Below are positions 54,007 to 62,681 of a stretch of DNA of 64,000 bases, in pieces (positions within the stretch are counted from its first letter, which is position 1; every line of letters starts with the position of its first letter). Below the pieces are notes generated by a model, which worked only from the letters and a program-made list of their open reading frames with translations, was not told the origin of the DNA and ran no database searches. A program made the position numbers and the translations under genes. Origin of the DNA: Rhizobacter sp. Root1221. GTDB lineage: Bacteria > Pseudomonadota > Gammaproteobacteria > Burkholderiales > Burkholderiaceae_C. Where the stretch lies: assembly GCF_001425785.1 (NCBI RefSeq), contig NZ_LMDI01000006.1, positions 62,001-126,000 on the forward strand. The letters run 5' to 3'.

Positions 54007-54944
54007 GGTGTTGTCTCCATCGGTTGTTGCCTCGGGTCGATGCGGTAGAAGCGCATCGCGTTGTCGTGCCAGATGGCCCGGCGTGCCTCGGGCGGCAGGT
54101 GCACCAGCGCGCCGCTCATCGCACGCACCAGCGCGGCGCAGTCCACACGCAGCGAAGCGACCGGAAAGTTGCTGCCGAACATGCAGCGCTGCCAACCGAA
54201 GATCGCCACCGTCTCGCGCACGATCAGCGCGTTGTCATCGAAGCGCCAAGGCGCATCGCGCAACCCGAACTCGGACAGCTTCACCTGCACCTGTTCGTGG
54301 CGCGCCAACGCCGCCATGCCGCGCCGCCAGGCGGTCAGCCCGGCGTCGCTGCGGTCACTGGGCAGGCCGGCATGTTCCAGCACCACGGGCAGGCCCGGCA
54401 CCTCCGCGACGAGGGCGGCGGCCTCTTCGAGATGCCAGAACGGCACCCGCAGGTCCCACGACAGGCCGAGCCGGCGCAAGCGCTCGAGCGCGCCGGGCCA
54501 ACGCGCGTCTTGCAGCGCGCCGGGCCGCGCACGCACCGATTCCTCGGGACGGCGCGCCGTCAGCGGCTTGAAGCGCACGCCGCGAACGCGCGGATAAGCC
54601 ACTTGTTCGGCCAGGCGCTCGTCGGCATCGGGTGCCAGCAGGTCGACCCAGGCCACGACCGCATCGGGCAGGCCGTGCGTGGCCTGCAGCTGGTGCAGCC
54701 ATGCGGTCTCGGCCAGCGCCTGCGAGCGCTCGCGCTCGGCCTCGACGTGCACGGTCGCGACGATGGGCTGGTTCTCGGTGGCCGCCCGGTACTCCGCGAC
54801 GCCGAAGTCGCGGCACAAGGCCGCGTAGTCACCGAGGATGAAGGCCCGGGGGTCGTAGTGCTGCTGCAGCCAGGGATAGGACCCCGTGTCCAGCCGCCAC
54901 AGGTGGTGGTGGCTGTCGACGATGGCGCGTGGCACGATGCACAT
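54003..54944 (-). CDS. Amidohydrolase family lactonase
   Basis: A 313-residue cytosolic TIM-barrel hydrolase of the amidohydrolase-2 type. The metal motif IVDSHHHLWRLDTGSYPWLQ, VVLEHAGLPSD, and FGSNFPVASLRVD with the catalytic Asp region are the signatures of L-fucono-, L-rhamnono- and related sugar-acid lactonases. In this cluster it would open an imported aldonolactone before the dehydratase. A second, unrelated lactonase family (SMP-30) is encoded at 61755-62681, so two lactones, or two anomeric forms, may be used. Confidence 0.88.
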   Translation of the reverse strand: MCIVPRAIVDSHHHLWRLDTGSYPWLQQHYDPRAFILGDYAALCRDFGVAEYRAATENQPIVATVHVEAERERSQALAETAWLHQLQATHGLPDAVVAWVDLLAPDADERLAEQVAYPRVRGVRFKPLTARRPEESVRARPGALQDARWPGALERLRRLGLSWDLRVPFWHLEEAAALVAEVPGLPVVLEHAGLPSDRSDAGLTAWRRGMAALARHEQVQVKLSEFGLRDAPWRFDDNALIVRETVAIFGWQRCMFGSNFPVASLRVDCAALVRAMSGALVHLPPEARRAIWHDNAMRFYRIDPRQQPMETTP

Positions 54945-54956
54945 GATGGCGGGGCC

Positions 54957-55898
54957 TCAGGCACACAACACGAACGACGCGTCCGGCTCGCGCAGCGTCG
55001 TGATCTCGCGTTCGAACTGCCACGTGGCCAGGTTCAGCACACGCACGCGATCGTCCTGGAACGACACATAGGCCAGCGCGCGGGTCGGGTGGAACGACAG
55101 CGCGGTCGGATTCGCGGGCAGCTCGATGCAGGCCACCTCCTGCAACGACGCCGCGTCGAAGACCGACAGCGACCGCTCGCCGCTGTTGGTGAGCAGCAGC
55201 AGCTCGCGGCCGTCGGCGCGGTCGTGGCGGTAGATGCGGTTCGGGTCGCGCCGCGTCTTGACACGCCGGCCCAGCGTCATGGTCGAGGTGTCGATCTCCA
55301 CCAGCGTGTCGTCACCGCGGTTGGCGACGAACAGCGTGCGTTCGTCTTTCGACAAGGCATTGCCCTCGGGCCGCGGTCCAGGCAGCACCGCCACCGGGGC
55401 GACGGTCGGGTTGCGCGGGTGGAACCTGGTCACCGTGTTCGACAGCAGGTGCACGCCGTACGCCCATTGCGCATCGGCGCTCAGCGTGACCAGGTGGGTC
55501 TTGATGCCGCCCGAAGGCACGGCCATGTTGGGCACGTCCTGCACCTGCGGGTCGTCGAACACCAGCAGCGTGTCCTGCGCCTCGCTCATCGCGTACAGCC
55601 GGCCCTGGCCGTCGCAGGCCATGCCGTGCGGCCGCCGGTACGGCCACAGGTCGAGCATGCGCACATGCTCGCGCCTGGCCAGGTCGATCACCGCGATGCG
55701 GTGGTCGCCGTCGTGGCCGCGTGACCAGGCGGTCTCGATGCCGAACAGGCCGACGTACGCGTAGCGCCGCGCTGCATCGAGGGTGAACTCGTGCGGGAAG
55801 TTGGGCAGCACGATGTGTTTCAGCGCGGCCCCGCTGTCGAGGTCATAGACGCTGAAGGTATGGGCGCATTTCTGCACCAGCAGAAGCAGGTCCGACAT
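54957..55898 (-). CDS. Cytosolic YncE-like beta-propeller protein, copy 1
   Basis: A 313-residue protein without signal peptide. Repeated blades such as GRLYAMSEAQDTLLVFDD, LSKDERTLFVANRGDDTLVE and SFHPTRALAYVSFQDDRVRV indicate a seven-bladed propeller of the YncE/6-phosphogluconolactonase-like superfamily. Copy 2 (60812-61741) is clearly paralogous along its whole length, for example MAVPSGGIKTHLVTLS against RAVPSGGIKSHLFALT. This copy sits between the TRAP binding protein and the amidohydrolase genes. The function is unknown. A lactonase, or a regulator that binds a sugar acid, are reasonable inferences. Confidence 0.75.
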   Translation of the reverse strand: MSDLLLLVQKCAHTFSVYDLDSGAALKHIVLPNFPHEFTLDAARRYAYVGLFGIETAWSRGHDGDHRIAVIDLARREHVRMLDLWPYRRPHGMACDGQGRLYAMSEAQDTLLVFDDPQVQDVPNMAVPSGGIKTHLVTLSADAQWAYGVHLLSNTVTRFHPRNPTVAPVAVLPGPRPEGNALSKDERTLFVANRGDDTLVEIDTSTMTLGRRVKTRRDPNRIYRHDRADGRELLLLTNSGERSLSVFDAASLQEVACIELPANPTALSFHPTRALAYVSFQDDRVRVLNLATWQFEREITTLREPDASFVLCA

Positions 55899-55910
55899 GG
55901 CCAGGCTCGC

Positions 55911-56894
55911 TCAGTTCGTCGCGTCGACGGCGGCCAGCAGCTCGGCGCCGTTCTTGTCGACGAAGGCCTTGCGGGTCTCGTCGCCCACCAGCTTTCGGAA
56001 CGGAGCGGCGTCGTAGGTCTCGAGCACCGTCATGCCCTTGGCGCGCAGGTCGGCGATGATCTTGGCCTCGTCCCTGGTGTTCAGCTCGCGCTGGAAGCGG
56101 CCGGCGGCCTGGGCCGACTCCGCCAGCACCTTCTGCAGCTCGGGCGAGAGCGCGTCGAACTTGGCCCGGGTCATCACCACCGGCATCGCGGTGTAGGCGT
56201 GGCGGCTCATCGTCAGGTGCTTTTGCACCTCGTAGAACTTGGCCGCGTGCGTGATCGCGATCGGGTGCTCCTGCGAATCGACCGCGCCGGTTTCCAGCGC
56301 CTGGTACAGCTCACCCAGCGGCATCGGCACCGGGTTCGCGCCCAGCAGCTTGAAGGCCAGGATGTGCGAGGGGTTGGGCGTGGTGCGCACCTTCAGGCCC
56401 CTGACGTCGTCGGGGGTGCGCACCGGCCGGTTCTTGGTGGTGATGCAGCGAAAGCCCACCTCGAACCAGCCGAGCCCCGTGAGGTTGTGCGTCTTGAGCC
56501 CGGCCAGCAGCTGGTTGCCGACCTTGCCGTCGAGCACCTTGTAGGCGTGCTCCGGGCTTCGGAACAGGAACGGCAGGTCGAGCGCGCCGATCTGCGGCGT
56601 CAGGCCGGCGAAGTTGACGCTGCCGGCCATCATGATGTCGATGGTGCCGCCGCGCACGGCGCCAATCACCGTGGCGTCGTTGCCGAGCTGGCTGCTCGGG
56701 TACACCTGCACCTCGAGCGCACCCTTGCTGCGTTCCTTGACGGCCTTGGCGAACTCGAGCGCGGCAAGGTGCTGCGACGACGACTCCGGGCCGGCGTGGG
56801 CGAAGCGCAGCTTGGTCTGCGCCATGGTCAGGCTGGGGGCCAGCCCGCCAGCGATGGTGGCCAGCAAGGCGGCCAGGAATGTGTTGCGCTTCAT
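55911..56894 (-). CDS. dctP: TRAP transporter substrate-binding protein DctP
   Basis: A 327-residue periplasmic protein: signal peptide (TFLAALLATIAGGLAPSLTMA), LRFAHAGPESSSQHLAALEF, then GLKVRTTPNPSHILAFKLLG and PMPLGELYQALETGAVDSQE. The arginine of the RTTP motif is the carboxylate-binding residue of DctP proteins. It delivers an organic or sugar acid to DctQM. A putative GntR operator (56916-56938) lies 22-44 bp upstream of its start and a terminator of the preceding ABC operon just before that. Hence it probably begins a separately regulated transcript. Confidence 0.93.
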   Translation of the reverse strand: MKRNTFLAALLATIAGGLAPSLTMAQTKLRFAHAGPESSSQHLAALEFAKAVKERSKGALEVQVYPSSQLGNDATVIGAVRGGTIDIMMAGSVNFAGLTPQIGALDLPFLFRSPEHAYKVLDGKVGNQLLAGLKTHNLTGLGWFEVGFRCITTKNRPVRTPDDVRGLKVRTTPNPSHILAFKLLGANPVPMPLGELYQALETGAVDSQEHPIAITHAAKFYEVQKHLTMSRHAYTAMPVVMTRAKFDALSPELQKVLAESAQAAGRFQRELNTRDEAKIIADLRAKGMTVLETYDAAPFRKLVGDETRKAFVDKNGAELLAAVDATN

Positions 56895-56915
56895 CTGATG
56901 TCCCTCTGCTTGTCT

Positions 56916-56938
56916 ACAGGTCCGTTGACCGTACCAGT
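56916..56938. promoter_or_regulatory. Putative GntR operator upstream of dctP
   Basis: ACAGGT-N11-ACCAGT. The arrangement and spacing are the same as at 61489-61511 and 63467-63489. The segment GACCGTACCAGT is identical with the 61489 copy. The location just before the dctP start suits repression by the cluster's GntR/FCD regulator. Confidence 0.6.
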
Positions 56939-56944
56939 GGCGGC

Positions 56945-56992
56945 AAAAAAAGGCGTGTCTCGTGCGGCACCGGCTCGCGTCGAGCCAGTGCC
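56945..56992 (-). terminator. Terminator after the ribose-type ABC operon
   Basis: On the minus strand, shortly after the binding-protein stop codon, 12-base arms (56981-56992 and 56966-56977) pair around a 3-base loop with a single G-T wobble. Seven uridines (56945-56951) follow after a 14-base gap. The hairpin is strong, but the distance to the T tract is longer than ideal. Confidence 0.6.
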
Positions 56993-57000
56993 GCGGCGGA

Positions 57001-58110
57001 TCACTTGCCCCAGATCCTCCGGTACTCGTTGCGGTAGCCGTTGTCGGGGTCGAAGAGGTTCTTCGGCCCGCCGTCCTTGGCGACGTTTTCGGCCGTCACC
57101 AGGTGCACCTTCGGCACGTAACCCGACCACGCCGCCTTGTTGAACGCGCGGTTGAGTTCGTCGACGATCTGCCAGCCCTGCATGCTCAGCGCCTCGGGCA
57201 CGGTGCCGGCCTGGTGGCGCTTGCTGCGGATGCGCTGGTAGGCGGCCTCGGAGCCGTCGCCGGCCGACACCGCCTTCGGGTTGCTGTCACCCTTCTTGCC
57301 GGCCGCGCTCAGCGACGGGCCCATGAAGTCGAAGTACAGGTCGTTGATCGCGAGCGAGTGCGTCCACTTGTCACCGAAGCGCTGCAGCAGCGAGGTCGTG
57401 AGCTGGGGCATGCGTGTCGAGCTCTCGGAGATCGGGCTGTCCTCGAAGCTCAGCACCGTGCAGCCGCCGCATTTCTTGATCACCGCCTCCATGGCGCGCG
57501 CCTTGTACAGCGCGATCGCGTACTGCGAGTCGGTGAAGATCACCACGCCGGCCTTGCCGCCGGAGTCCACCACGGCCCATGAGGCCGCCACGTCGGCGAC
57601 GGCATCGGTCACGGTGGTGACGTTGGCGAACAGCCCCGCCTTGTCGTTCGGCCCCGGCATCTCTCCGGAGTGCCAGCCCACCAGCGGCACGCCCGACTTC
57701 GCCGCGTTCTTGAACGCGACCTTCTGCTCGGTGGTGTCGAAGCCGCCCACGACGATGCCGGCCGGCTTCAGCGCGAGCGCCTGGTTCAGCGCGGCGGTGC
57801 GCCCGCTGACCGTGCCCTGGCCGTCGACCACGCGCACGCTCCAGCCGATCGCCTTGCCGGCCTCCTCCACGCCCTTGGAGACACCGAGGATGCCGCCGTT
57901 CTTCAGGTCGCCGGCGACGAACACGATGGTCTTGCCGGCCGCCGCCTTCGGTCCGGTGCTCGGGCCGTCCCACTTTTCCTTGGACATCGTGGCGACCGCC
58001 ACCTTCTGCTTCGCCGCCTCGAGGAAGTCGTCGGCCAATGCGTGGCTGCCGAAGCCGGCAGTCGCGAGTGCCAAGGCCAGTGCGCCGAGGCGCGACAGTT
58101 TCTTGCTCAT
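57001..58110 (-). CDS. Ribose-type sugar ABC transporter substrate-binding protein
   Basis: A 369-residue periplasmic protein: signal peptide (LGALALALATAGFGSHALA), a type I sugar-binding fold with GKTIVFVAGDLKNGGILGVS, NQALALKPAGIVVGGFD and AGVVIFTDSQYAIALYKARA. Two cysteines lie in KKCGGCTVLS. This is the binding component of the RbsBCA-like importer. The ligand is probably a sugar, sugar lactone or aldonate related to the catabolic genes. The start is ATG 58110 with AGGAGA upstream. A terminator-like hairpin follows. Confidence 0.9.
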   Translation of the reverse strand: MSKKLSRLGALALALATAGFGSHALADDFLEAAKQKVAVATMSKEKWDGPSTGPKAAAGKTIVFVAGDLKNGGILGVSKGVEEAGKAIGWSVRVVDGQGTVSGRTAALNQALALKPAGIVVGGFDTTEQKVAFKNAAKSGVPLVGWHSGEMPGPNDKAGLFANVTTVTDAVADVAASWAVVDSGGKAGVVIFTDSQYAIALYKARAMEAVIKKCGGCTVLSFEDSPISESSTRMPQLTTSLLQRFGDKWTHSLAINDLYFDFMGPSLSAAGKKGDSNPKAVSAGDGSEAAYQRIRSKRHQAGTVPEALSMQGWQIVDELNRAFNKAAWSGYVPKVHLVTAENVAKDGGPKNLFDPDNGYRNEYRRIWGK

Positions 58111-58134
58111 GGGAAAGTCTCCTGGTGGGTTGCT

Positions 58135-59277
58135 TCAGTGGGCTGCCGCTTGATGCGCGGCTTCCGGGGAAGGGGTTGCCGATGCGGCGGCGGTCTCGCC
58201 GGGCGGGCGCTCGGCCGCGCCCGTGCCGAGCTGGCGTGCGGCGATGCGCCGCTTGATCGACACATTGCGGCGCTGCTGCGCCCAGCCGGCGATGCCGATC
58301 GACACCAGCAGCGTCAGGCCGTTGAACAGCGGCTCGACATAAAACGCGCCGCCGAACTGCTGGATGCCCGAGATGCCGATCGCGAGGATCGCGACGCCGA
58401 CCAAGGTGCCCCAGACGTTGACACGCCCGGGCCGGATCGTCGTCGAGCCGAGGAAGGCGCCGACCAGCGCCGGCAGCAGGAATTCCAGGCCGACGCTGGC
58501 CTGGCCGATCTGCAGCCGCGAGGCCAGCAGGACGCCGGCAAAGCCCGACAGCGCGCCCGAAGCGACGAACGCGCCCATCACGTGCTTGCGCACCGCGATG
58601 CCGTTGAGCTGCGCCGCCTTCGGGTTCGCGCCGATCACGTAGAGCGCGCGGCCAAGCGGCGTGAACTCGGTCACCAGCCACATCGCCACGCTCACCGCGA
58701 GCACATAGAACGCGCCCACCGGCAATCCGAGCAGGCTGCCGCCGGCGATGCCGACGAAGCCTTCGGGCAGGTCACCCACCACCTGGCGGCCGCCGCTGTG
58801 CCACATCGCCACCGCATAGATCACGGTGCCGGTGCCCAGCGTGGCGATGAACGAGTCGATCTGCGCGAGCTCGACCAGCAGGCCGTTGAGCATGCCGAAC
58901 AGCGCCGCGCAGGCCACCACGATCAGCACCGCGAGCGGCCACGGCACCCCGAGTTTCGTCTGCAGGCTGATCGCGAGGATGTGCCAGAGCACGATGCCGT
59001 AGCCCACCGTCAGGTCGATCTTGCCGGTGATCATCGGGATGGTCGCGGCCAGTGCGAGCAGGGCGATCACCGACTTGTCCGCAAGGATCGCGCGCAGGTT
59101 GAACAGCGTCGGGAAGGTATCGGGCAGCAGCGCGGAGAACAACAGCGCGAGGCCCACGGTCAGGACGACGAGGCCATAGACCGGCATGGCGCGGCCGAGG
59201 CGTTGCATGACGGTCAGCGCATCGCCGTCGAGTGCGCTGTCAGGCTCCAGGGCCGTGGACTTGATCGAGGCAGTCAT
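58135..59277 (-). CDS. Ribose-type sugar ABC transporter permease
   Basis: A 380-residue inner-membrane protein with about ten helices of the BPD_transp_2/RbsC family: LVVLTVGLALLFSALLPDTF, NGLLVELAQIDSFIATLGTG (with the family's F-ATLG motif), and VIGANPKAAQLNGIAVRKHV. The start ATG overlaps the end of the ATPase gene (ATGA). The C-terminal 40 residues are an alanine/proline/arginine-rich cytosolic tail without clear function. Confidence 0.92.
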   Translation of the reverse strand: MTASIKSTALEPDSALDGDALTVMQRLGRAMPVYGLVVLTVGLALLFSALLPDTFPTLFNLRAILADKSVIALLALAATIPMITGKIDLTVGYGIVLWHILAISLQTKLGVPWPLAVLIVVACAALFGMLNGLLVELAQIDSFIATLGTGTVIYAVAMWHSGGRQVVGDLPEGFVGIAGGSLLGLPVGAFYVLAVSVAMWLVTEFTPLGRALYVIGANPKAAQLNGIAVRKHVMGAFVASGALSGFAGVLLASRLQIGQASVGLEFLLPALVGAFLGSTTIRPGRVNVWGTLVGVAILAIGISGIQQFGGAFYVEPLFNGLTLLVSIGIAGWAQQRRNVSIKRRIAARQLGTGAAERPPGETAAASATPSPEAAHQAAAH

Positions 59278-60815
59278 GCCGTTGTCTCCAGTTGTTCATG
59301 AGCGGTTTGGTGCCCGGCGCCACCGGCGGCGAGCGCAAGCAGTCGTTCGACGGTGATGTCCTTGCCGACGAGTTCGGCGGCGACCAGCCCGTTGCGGAAC
59401 ACCAGCACGCGGGTGCAGACCGTGGCCACTTCCTCGAAGTCGGTCGAGACCACGATCAGCGCGCTGCCCGCGTCGGCACGTTCGCGCAGCACGCCGTAGA
59501 TCTGGCGCTTGGCACCGACATCGACGCCGGCTGTCGGCTCCTCGAGCACCACGAGGGGCTTGTCGAGGTGGAACCAGCGCGCCAAAACGACCTTCTGCTG
59601 GTTGCCGCCCGAGAGCTGCTGCACCTCGGCATGCGGTGCGGGCGGGTTCACGTCGAAGCGTTTGATCAGGGCCAGTGCCGCGTCACTTTCCCTGCGGCGC
59701 CGATCCAGCGCCAAGCCGCGGTCGCCATGAAGCGAGGGGTGCGGGAACAGGTTCTCGAGCACGCTCATCGCGCCGGCAAGGTTCTCTTCGAGGCGCTCGC
59801 CCGCCACATAGGCCACGCCGGTGCGGATCGCATCGGCCGGGGTTCGATACGTCACCGCTTTCCCGAGCACGGTCATTCGGCCGGCGGACAAGGGTTCACG
59901 GCCGAACAGCGCCCGGCTGATCGCCTCATGGCCAGCGCCCCTCAAGCCGATCAGACCCACCACTTCGCCGCGACGCACTTCGAAACTGACCGGGCCGGCA
60001 TTGCCGCTGGCGGCACGATCCAGCGCGAGCACGGTCTCGCCGCCGGGCAGCGCGCTGGCCTTTGGCACCGAGGCCGCCAGCGCCTTGCCGACGATCAGGT
60101 TGACGAGTTCACTCTCGCTGGTCTGCGACGTGGTGCGCATGGCCACGAGCCTGCCATCGCGCATCACCGCGGCACGGTCCGAGATCGCCATCACTTCGTC
60201 GAGGCGATGCGAGACGTAGATCATCGCCATGCCTTGTCGGCGCAGCCCGTGCAGCACGACGAACAGGCGCTCCACGTCGGCCATCGGCAGGCTGGCCGAG
60301 GGCTCGTCGAGCACCAGCAGGCGGGCCTGCACTTCGAGCGCACGGCCGATCGCGAGCAGCGACTTCTCGGCGCGGGTGAGCGAGAAGATGCGGCGGTCCG
60401 GATCGATGTCGCAGCCGACCCGCGCCATCACCCGGCGCGCGGTGGCACGCGCCGCCTTCCAGTCGATGAGCCCGAAGCGGCGTGCGTAGCCCGTGCCCAG
60501 CGCCACGTTCTCGGCCACCGTCATCCACTCCACGAGCCCGAGATCCTGGTGGATGAAGGCCACCGGCTGGCTTGCGCGGTCGCTGCTGCGCCACTGGGCT
60601 TCGGGCCGGCCGTCGAAGCGCATCTCGCCGCCATCGATCGGGTAGATGCCGGCCAGCAGCTTGATCAGCGTGGACTTGCCGGCGCCGTTCTCGCCGAGCA
60701 GCGCGACGATCTCCCCGGCGTGGACGTCGAAGCTCACGTCATCGACCGCCTGGGTTCCGCCGAAGCGCTTGCTGACGCCGCAGAATTGCAGCAAGGGCGC
60801 GTGCGGCGCGTTCAC
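59274..60815 (-). CDS. Ribose-type sugar ABC transporter ATPase, double-domain
   Basis: A 513-residue RbsA-like ATPase with two nucleotide-binding domains. The first has Walker A LLGENGAGKSTLIKLL and signature FSLTRAEKSLLAIGRAL. The second has GLRGAGHEAIS as degenerate Walker A and signature QLSGGNQQKVVLARW with Walker B LVVLEEPTAGVDVG. This asymmetry is normal for sugar importers of this class. It starts with GTG at 60813-60815, overlapping the propeller stop (GTGA). Confidence 0.92.
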   Translation of the reverse strand: MNAPHAPLLQFCGVSKRFGGTQAVDDVSFDVHAGEIVALLGENGAGKSTLIKLLAGIYPIDGGEMRFDGRPEAQWRSSDRASQPVAFIHQDLGLVEWMTVAENVALGTGYARRFGLIDWKAARATARRVMARVGCDIDPDRRIFSLTRAEKSLLAIGRALEVQARLLVLDEPSASLPMADVERLFVVLHGLRRQGMAMIYVSHRLDEVMAISDRAAVMRDGRLVAMRTTSQTSESELVNLIVGKALAASVPKASALPGGETVLALDRAASGNAGPVSFEVRRGEVVGLIGLRGAGHEAISRALFGREPLSAGRMTVLGKAVTYRTPADAIRTGVAYVAGERLEENLAGAMSVLENLFPHPSLHGDRGLALDRRRRESDAALALIKRFDVNPPAPHAEVQQLSGGNQQKVVLARWFHLDKPLVVLEEPTAGVDVGAKRQIYGVLRERADAGSALIVVSTDFEEVATVCTRVLVFRNGLVAAELVGKDITVERLLALAAGGAGHQTAHEQLETTA

Positions 60816-61741
60816 AGCAGCACCACCTTGGACACGTCGGGTTCGCGCTGCGTCGCGATGAAGCGCTCGATGCGCAGTGTGTCCGTGTCGAGCACCGCCA
60901 CGCGATCGTCGTCGAGCGAGATGAAAGCCAACGCCTTGGTGGGGTGGAACGACAGCGCGATGGCGCGGGCGTCCAGCTTCAGGTAGCCGGTCTCCTCCAG
61001 GGAGACCTGGTCCACGACGGAGAGGCTGCGGTCGCCGTAGTTGCTGGTGAACAGGCGGCCGTCGCGCGCGCGGTAGATGCGTGTCACGTCATCACGCGAG
61101 GGTGCGGCGTGCTGGACCGTCATCGTCGCCGTGTCGATCGCGGCGAGCGTGTTGCTCCAGCGGTTGCTCACGAACAGCGTTCGTTCATCCTCGCTCAGGC
61201 AATACCCTTCCGGCTTCTGGCCGGGATGACACGCCACCGGCTCGAACAGCGGGTCCCAGGGCCGCACCTTGGTCACCGTGTGGCTCAGCAGGTTCATGCA
61301 GTAAGCGGTCTGCCCATCGCGCGTCAGCGCGAAGAGGTGGCTCTTGATGCCGCCGGACGGCACCGCACGCCTGGGCGCGGTGTCGACGGCCGGCCGCTCC
61401 AGCACCAGCAGTGCCGCCTTCTCTTCGCTGAGTGCGTAGAGCCGATCCTGCTCATCGATCTGCAAGCCATGGATCCGGTTGAACGGGTACAGGTCTATAG
61501 ACCGTACCAGTTCAGACGAGCGAATGTCGATCTGGAAAATCGTGTGGCCCCCCGGGCCGGTGTGGCCGGAGGTCTCGACACCGTAGTGGCCGACGTAGGC
61601 GAAGTGCCCGGCACGGTCGGTGACGAACTCGTGCGGAAACTCGGGCAGCTTCAGCGTGCGCATGCGTTCGCCCGATTCAATGTCGTACCAACTGAAGCAG
61701 TGCGAACATTTCTCGACCAGCAGCAAAGTATCTCGGCTCAT
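60812..61741 (-). CDS. Cytosolic YncE-like beta-propeller protein, copy 2
   Basis: A 309-residue protein without signal peptide, paralogous to the protein encoded at 54957-55898. The first lines correspond residue for residue (DTLLLVEKCSHCFSWYDIES against DLLLLVQKCAHTFSVYDLDS). Blades end with GRLFTSNYGDRSLSVVD and LSFHPTKALAFISLDDDRVA. It is coupled to the ABC ATPase gene by GTGA and follows the SMP-30 lactonase. Its coding sequence contains a copy of the putative GntR operator (61489-61511). The function is unknown; pairing with a transporter suggests a sugar-acid or lactone-related role. Confidence 0.75.
   Translation of the reverse strand: MSRDTLLLVEKCSHCFSWYDIESGERMRTLKLPEFPHEFVTDRAGHFAYVGHYGVETSGHTGPGGHTIFQIDIRSSELVRSIDLYPFNRIHGLQIDEQDRLYALSEEKAALLVLERPAVDTAPRRAVPSGGIKSHLFALTRDGQTAYCMNLLSHTVTKVRPWDPLFEPVACHPGQKPEGYCLSEDERTLFVSNRWSNTLAAIDTATMTVQHAAPSRDDVTRIYRARDGRLFTSNYGDRSLSVVDQVSLEETGYLKLDARAIALSFHPTKALAFISLDDDRVAVLDTDTLRIERFIATQREPDVSKVVLL
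61489..61511. promoter_or_regulatory. Putative intragenic GntR operator
   Basis: ACAGGT-N11-ACCAGT inside the second propeller gene, including the perfect 12-bp palindrome GGTCTATAGACC (61492-61503). The two other copies lie about 2.0 kb upstream (gntR) and 4.6 kb downstream (dctP). It may act as an auxiliary operator for looping. Because it is in a coding region, chance is possible, but 20 of 23 bases equal the dctP copy. Confidence 0.5.
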
Positions 61742-61754
61742 GTTGTTCCCGTCT

Positions 61755-62681
61755 TCAAGGAGTCTGGATGCCGCGCGCGTTCAACCGAATGCGGTACAGC
61801 GACGTGGTCGCACAGATGAACAGCTCATCGCGTTCGGGCCCGCCAAACGTCAGGTTCCCGACCCGCTCGGGCACGGGAATGGCCGCGAGGCGTGTGCCGT
61901 CAGGGTGGTAGACCTGCACGCTGTCCGCGCTGCTGGTGTAGACCCAGCCGCGCGCGTCGATGCGAAAGCCGTCCGACAGGCCCGGGCTCACCACCGCGAA
62001 AAAACGCGGGTTCGTGAGCGTGCGGCCTGCGGCCACGTCGAACGCGACGATGTGGTGGTGGCCGCCGCCATCCTTTCGCAGCGCCGCCGATGTGTCGGAG
62101 ACGTAGAGGACCGATTCGTCGGGCGAGAAGGCCAGCCCGTTGGGCTCTTCGACGAACGTGCTGACCACGTCCAGCGTGCGGCTGTCCGGATCGAAGCGGA
62201 AGACGTAGTTGCCGCCCAGCTCGGACTCGGCCTGGTGACCTTCGTGGTTCGAGACGATGCCGTAGGGCGGGTCGGTGAACCAGATCGTGCCATCGCGCTT
62301 GACGACCACGTCGTTGGGGGAGTTCAGGCGCCTGCCTTGGTAGTGGCTGACGAGCACTTCGTCCGTTGCCTCGGCGAGACCGGCCTTGAAGCGCGTGCGC
62401 ACGATCGCGCGCTGCCCGTGCGAACAGTGCAGCAGCGCGCCGTCGGCCTCGCGCGTGTGGCCGTTGGTGAACTCGACCTCGTGGCGCCACACGCTCGTGC
62501 CGTCGCGCGGGTGCCAGCGCAGCATGCGGTTGGCGGGGATGTCGCTCCACAGCACGCTGCCGTCCTCGTGCATCCACACCGGGCCTTCGCTCCATGCTGC
62601 ACCGGAAGCAAGGCGCTCCAGGGATTCACCAGGTCGCGCCAGCGATTCGGCTCGCGGGTCGTGGACGATGATGGCGCTCAT
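61755..62681 (-). CDS. SMP-30/gluconolactonase family lactonase
   Basis: A 308-residue six-bladed propeller hydrolase: AAWSEGPVWMHEDGSVLWSD with the metal-binding Glu, LNSPNDVVVKRDGTIWFTDP with Asn, FVEEPNGLAFSPDESVLYVS with Asn, and SDGFRIDARGWVYTSS with the catalytic Asp. These four ligands define an active SMP-30/gluconolactonase. It opens aldonolactones to aldonates. The start ATG overlaps the gntR stop (ATGA). It is the first enzyme gene of the cluster. Confidence 0.92.
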   Translation of the reverse strand: MSAIIVHDPRAESLARPGESLERLASGAAWSEGPVWMHEDGSVLWSDIPANRMLRWHPRDGTSVWRHEVEFTNGHTREADGALLHCSHGQRAIVRTRFKAGLAEATDEVLVSHYQGRRLNSPNDVVVKRDGTIWFTDPPYGIVSNHEGHQAESELGGNYVFRFDPDSRTLDVVSTFVEEPNGLAFSPDESVLYVSDTSAALRKDGGGHHHIVAFDVAAGRTLTNPRFFAVVSPGLSDGFRIDARGWVYTSSADSVQVYHPDGTRLAAIPVPERVGNLTFGGPERDELFICATTSLYRIRLNARGIQTP

